In this document: piece by piece, positions 59,895-64,000 of the stretch
How the letters are laid out: every line of letters starts with the position of its first letter
Numbering within the stretch: position 1 is the first letter of the stretch
Assembly (NCBI GenBank): GCA_021234155.1
Contig: JAJEKV010000083.1
Location: 2,394,608 to 2,458,607, forward strand
Reading direction: 5' to 3'
Length of the DNA: 64,000 bases
Source: Isoetes taiwanensis
Taxonomy: Eukaryota > Streptophyta > Lycopodiopsida > Isoetales > Isoetaceae
Position numbers and translations under genes: made by a program
The notes under the pieces: model-generated
What the model saw: the letters and a program-made list of their open reading frames with translations, nothing else
The model's database searches: none
What the model was told of the DNA's origin: nothing

Positions 59895-61349
59895 TTTCTT
59901 GTCTTGTCTTGTCTTGTATAATAATGTTTTAGTATGTGTCGTGAACCGTGCCCTAAATTGGGCGGCTGAGATTTGATCACTAATTCTATGGTTGAGATTT
60001 TATTTGGTTGACTTTATGGCTATGGCAGCCGACTTCTCTTACAAAAAGCAGCGGGCAACCATCCAGAGCCTCTCCTGAAGCGCCTGCCACAGCAAACAAC
60101 AATTTGAGACCTTTGGTTTGGCTTTCAATTTTTGGATTTTAGAACCGGGCTCCTATTGATCCCATTGATGGCATAGGCTTTGCTCTCTAGATGTAAGTAT
60201 GTTAATAATCAGTGTAGACTAATTTTCTGAACTCATTTTCAATTCTTTACAATGATTTTTAGCAACAGTCGACTTCTAGATTATCGGTCTACGAAATCTC
60301 TGTTTAGTGTGCCTTTGATGTTTTTGTTACCTGAGACAGCCAAATGAGCCTGCATTGGGCTTCAATGGGAAATGGTGCTTCAGTATCAGAGTCATTGTAG
60401 CTATGGCTATTTCGATGGTGCAACATCAGAACCGATTCGTCAATTTTTTTTTTATTTCATTATCTGAATTATAGGATTCAATTCGGGGAGAGCTAAAATT
60501 GAAAGGTTTGAGCCAAAACATTCTAAGGGAGCAGAGCATCTGATTTTAAGGAATGCTTCATATTTTTTCTGGTAATGGAATGACAATCCACCTCCTTTTA
60601 TAGGAGATTCAGGTTTTTGTCCAGCCTCCAGAATAAGGCGATGCTTTTTTTTTGGCTATGGTAGGAATGGAGATCCTTAAGAGGTATGAAGTCAGTGAAA
60701 TAAAAATCGACCCTATTGTGAAATGTGAACTTCCTCTCATTGCCTTCAGAATGAACTCATTAATAGGAATGCATTCAATTACTAGTGAAAACTCAATTTG
60801 GATCAGTTTGGAGGCCTACCCTGTTCTGATTTTTTACTAGCATAATTTAATTAGATGCATGGTTTTAGGAATCATGTAGCTCCACTTTGTATGGAATAGT
60901 AAAAGCAATGGTTCGAATATGAGATGTCGCAGTTTAGCATAATCTTCATCTATTTTTTGATTAGAGTTCCTAGTCCAACTCCGACGATGGGCGGCACTGA
61001 GACATTTTCAGACACGATGCTACTCTTCCTACAGCCAGCTCTTCCATTCAAATGCAATTGCTGTACATAGGTCAGTTTCTTCTGAAGAAGTCTTAGTTTC
61101 TAAGTTTTACAAAATGGGAAGCTAATTTGCTGGTAGGCATAGAACTGAGTGAAGAAGCTTTTCCCCAAAAAATTGTCTACAAATGAAAGCAGTGAGGCTG
61201 TGCCCTCTGAAATTGTGACAGCAAGTGCGCCTGTTGCACAAGCAGGGACTATGGATTCGGTTGTTCAAGGTGATGCACCTCTAAATGCTAGAAAATCTTC
61301 ATTAGTGAACTCATTATATAGAAGTTGGCCACGAATAGCAGAGTATTAG
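59895..61349 (+). repeat. second tandem duplication, unit B
   Basis: Starts with the same (CTTGT)n run. The matching fragments read PTSLTKSSGQPSRASPEA, MEILKRYEVSEIKIDPIVK (60667 onward) and TNESSEAVPSEIVTASAP (61149-61349), the last running on to LYRSWPRIAEY and a stop. Divergence is clearly greater than between the 17-kb units, so this duplication is older. Confidence 0.65.
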
Positions 61350-61580
61350 CAAAAGGGTAAGAATCCTCTGCTATTTTATTATGCAGTCTCCTTCGTCTCT
61401 TGCTTATTGTAGAATTTGCATTGTCATCGTAAGTAGCATTTATCAAATGCATTACTAGGTGATCTATCTATAAATTCCCCAAAACGATTTGACTCCTAGA
61501 TGTAGCATATTTATACTTTAGACTTGTCATTTGAAGAGTTATTATGCACCTTTCAGGATTATTACTGGAGCTTGTTGCAA

Positions 61581-61710
61581 AGATAGATAGATAGATAGTA
61601 TTTTTACGTCATGCCACATTGGCAGCGTCCATGAGGACATATGACGGACCCCCAGAGACTTGAACACAAGATCTCTTAGTTGCTAACCCAATGGACTAGC
61701 CAATAAACCG
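61581..61710 (-). mobile_element. tRNA-derived SINE, minus strand
   Basis: On the minus strand: A-box region GGCTAGTCCATTGGGTTAGC, B-box region TTGTGTTCAAGTCTC, GACGCTGCC, a CATGACGT-type phrase, and a tail of CTATCTATCTAT. It belongs to the same family as the copies at 7921 and 62782. Confidence 0.8.
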
Positions 61711-61722
61711 AACAAGGGGGAA

Positions 61723-61805
61723 CACCACTTGAGATAATTCATTCACTTGAGACACACCACTTGAGATAATTCATTCAGACACACCACTTGAGATAATTCA
61801 TTCAA
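61723..61805 (+). repeat. three-copy tandem repeat, 27-32 bp
   Basis: CACCACTTGAGATAATTCAT starts at 61723, 61755 and 61782, with a CTTGAGA insertion after the first copy. Confidence 0.85.
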
Positions 61806-62194
61806 CAATGTGGTCTCTACCTTTCAAAAAAATGTCATAGCTCACTAGCTTGACATGCTTGCAATGATGTACCTATGACGCCAAGCTAAGGCTATAAACC
61901 AAACTTTGGAGACTACTTTATCTCATTTTACAAAGGTATAGTACTCGCTTGAGCAACTTAATATTGCAAATAATTTGGAAAAGTTTACAAAGCATTACAT
62001 TTCCAAACATATGTTATGTTTGTCTGCTTTGTTGGACAAACTAAATACCGTCTTTGCACATCTATTTTCTTCTCAAGCATGCACCACTTGGGAGTCTAAT
62101 AAAATTTCCCTTCATATCTTGTTAATTTTTTACAACATGCTGAATTTGCCAAAACACGACACTCTAAATGAAAGGAGGTTGATACGCTCTGCAG
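61806..62194. other. no supported gene
   Basis: AT-rich. An open plus-strand frame from 61975 runs to 62445 but has no recognisable domain and conflicts with the frame of the exon suggested next. Confidence 0.35.
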
Positions 62195-62371
62195 GAAGTG
62201 GGATATCATATTTACTCTGCAGGATGTTTTCTGCCATGCAGAAAGGTGGACTAATAATGACATCATATATACTGCCGAGTCTTGCTGCATATGTTTCAAC
62301 GCTGCTGAGGTTGAATCTTTGCTGGAGCATTGTTACATGCAGGAGGTCAATAAAATTGATTGTTAGTTTAA
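62195..62371 (+). CDS. possible 3-prime terminal exon of an unrecognised gene
   Basis: After an acceptor-like CTCTGCAG, one plus-strand frame reads RKWDIIFTLQDVFCHAERW, then DIIYTAESCCICFNAAEVES and LLEHCYMQEVNKIDC before a TAG. The regular hydrophobic spacing and the CxxC-type SCCIC look like real protein sequence. Overlapping longer frames on both strands have poorer composition. No upstream exon could be placed and the family is not recognised. Confidence 0.3.
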
Positions 62372-62781
62372 AGCATAAAACATATATCAGAGCAGGCTTG
62401 CTTTTATCCACGATAAAGTGGAAAATGAAGAACATGCCTGGATAGGGCTCAGGTCCTTTCCTCAAGGAAAATAAACTCGTGGTTTTCTTAGCTATATTAT
62501 TTCTGACTATCGTGCAGCTATCTTCTATCCGTCCGTCAGTTTTGAGGTCCACATTTTTTTAATAGCAGCCTCTTTTTCATTGTTGTTTATCATTTTACCT
62601 TCAAAGAGAATTGTAAAGCAGTTGTTGCACTTGGTATAAATGACTTCAAGGAGCTACAACTTAATGATAGGAAGAAGACTGAAACATGCTACGCCTGAAA
62701 TTTATATGATAACAATTTTATTTGGCTTCTATTGTACGTTAGAGTCCCTTTTTTATGCTAGTTGGCAAAGAAGCAAAAGGT
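62372..62781. other. no supported gene
   Basis: If the exon above is real, its 3-prime UTR would lie here. No other feature is seen. Confidence 0.35.
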
Positions 62782-63023
62782 GGGTTGCTTCATCGTTTAG
62801 TCTAGTGGTAACACACTAGGTTTAGCAACTATAGGTCTCGAGTTCGAGACTGCCCAGAATCGCACTCTGAACTGTTGGGTGTCAAAAACCCACAGACGCA
62901 ATGTAAAGTGGTTGGGGGCAGGGCCCAACCAAGCAATGTAGTGTGGTGTGTGGTCACATGTCCAGTTGGATGCTGCCTAGTGGCGTGACGTTAAAATACT
63001 ATCTATCTATCTATCTATCTATT
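62782..63023 (+). mobile_element. tRNA-derived SINE, full-length-looking copy
   Basis: The 5-prime part resembles a tRNA: A box TAGTCTAGTGG and B box GAGTTCGAGAC about 40 bp apart. A tRNA-unrelated body follows (GTGGTTGGGGGCAGGGCCCAA, GGATGCTGCC, GTGACGTTAAAATACT), then a (CTAT)n tail. It is the best reference copy for the family. A functional tRNA is excluded, because no acceptor stem closes and the sequence runs on into the body. Confidence 0.9.
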
Positions 63024-63879
63024 AATGTGCAAACTGATTGCGCAAATTAATTTTCAACAAAAGAAAAGTCTAAGAAAATGGAACTACATTTTTGTTACGC
63101 AATTAGACTTTGGAAGCTATTTTATGCATGCAACATATCTTGTCTGTGTTCATCTCTTGAATATGATGAGGTTGCAAAATAATTTCTCCCCCCAAATATG
63201 AATGCCAAGAATGTATATTGTGATGCTCTTTCAATATCATTTTCTTTCTTGAAAAATAGACAAACACCAAAAATTCCTTAACAACATGAATTTGCCCGAA
63301 GAGTTTGTATTAACCAAGGGTTGACATTCACATTGCATAAGTATTGAAGGGCAGGATCTGGCCTTTTGGACATCACAGATAAACATGTATTATGTCTTGT
63401 GCCTTTCTTCTTCTTTGTTTACTTCCAAGTTTGTGGAAAAATGCAACAGCCTAGCTTTCTGGTAAAATCATGCAACGAAACTACCTTATCATGTTTGCAT
63501 ATCCAACTCTCTTAGTTCTAAGAGGCTTCCTACCATTCTAGACTACTACACGCACTCACAATATCATTACATAGGTATAAATCTTATGTGTTTTCTTAAA
63601 CAACTTTCAAAGTAATCATAAAAGTTACTTTAGCTATTATGTATTCTTTATATGAAAGTTGCGGCCATCTGAAAGTCCTATCACTTTATTGACAACTTTG
63701 TGTATATAATCTTATTCCAACATTTAGCAAGCATGTTGTAGGTTGAACACAAATTTGTTATGTTGCAAAATTCTTTTGGCAATACAAATCTTTGAAAAGT
63801 TGCAAAATTATTCTCTCAATAAACATCTTCAAACATTTTGGTTTAACACTTGAACACTGCCACGTTAAGTGTTTCCCAT
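63024..63879. other. no supported gene
   Basis: AT-rich with no open frame of note on either strand. Nothing recognisable. Confidence 0.4.
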
Positions 63880-63957
63880 CGATCCGAGACATCGGATCGC
63901 CATTCTAGAATGGGACGAGCATGCATGTTTTGCATGCATGCGGGCGGCGCATGCCCG
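63880..63957. repeat. cluster of short perfect palindromes
   Basis: In under 80 bp: CGATCCGA/TCGGATCG around 4 bases (63880-63899); the perfect 14-bp CCATTCTAGAATGG (63900-63913); GCATGCATG/CATGCATGC around 5 bases (63919-63941); and GGGC/GCCC around GGCGCAT. The composition turns GC-rich here, so a new feature may begin beyond the window. Confidence 0.75.
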
Positions 63958-64000
63958 TTCTGGTTGGGAGTTCGCTATTTTAGGCGCGTTTCTGCTTCGA

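Noticed and set aside
62782-62860. tRNA-like sequence with good A and B boxes
   Set aside because: No acceptor stem closes and the sequence continues into a SINE body with a CTAT tail, so it is a SINE head and not a functional tRNA.

Overview
This is nuclear DNA from a land plant. The case rests on one intact, intron-rich gene for the plant FUSED-type kinase TIO (TWO-IN-ONE), tRNA-derived SINEs, hAT-like and foldback elements, and AT-rich DNA packed with decayed genes. The TIO protein could come from a non-seed plant, but the sequence alone does not settle that.

Layout. Positions 1-11.1 kb are mostly unannotatable relics: a broken leucine-rich-repeat gene on the minus strand, a SINE, and short tandem and dispersed repeats. 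Positions 11.3-19.9 kb hold TIO, rebuilt here as 22 exons that stay in frame and encode about 1,338 residues. An E2F-like palindrome lies about 125 bp before its ATG and two AATAAA signals follow its stop. Positions 20-24.2 kb hold a complete non-autonomous hAT-like element with a near-perfect 8-bp target duplication, nested inverted repeats, a decayed copy of the TIO gene tail, and a GC-rich island with a direct repeat.

Positions 24.2-58.4 kb are a head-to-tail duplication of a 16.4-17.8 kb unit. Each unit carries, in order: a broken minus-strand ORF; a 4.8 kb foldback-type element with 1.5 kb inverted arms that contain tandem repeats; a frameshifted, apparently intronless copy of a conserved plant gene resembling proteasome assembly chaperone 1-like proteins; a long pyrimidine-rich tract; a duplicated TATA-bearing block; and an array of hairpin motifs. 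Unit 1 also has 1.4 kb missing from unit 2, including a 384-bp TTAA-flanked MITE. Many differences between the units fall at CTG/CAG triplets, which looks like basecalling error at CHG-methylated sites. The tandem arrangement could itself be an assembly error that placed two haplotypes in series.

Positions 58.4-61.3 kb are a second, older tandem duplication (about 1.46 kb x 2) with coding-like fragments. The window ends with two SINEs, a possible terminal exon of an unrecognised gene, and a cluster of palindromes.

Only TIO is supported as a functional protein gene. I found no CRISPR array, operon, rRNA or convincing functional tRNA, and no evidence for a new multi-gene system. The most unusual objects are the foldback element with a third, diverged arm and the non-random divergence between the two large units.
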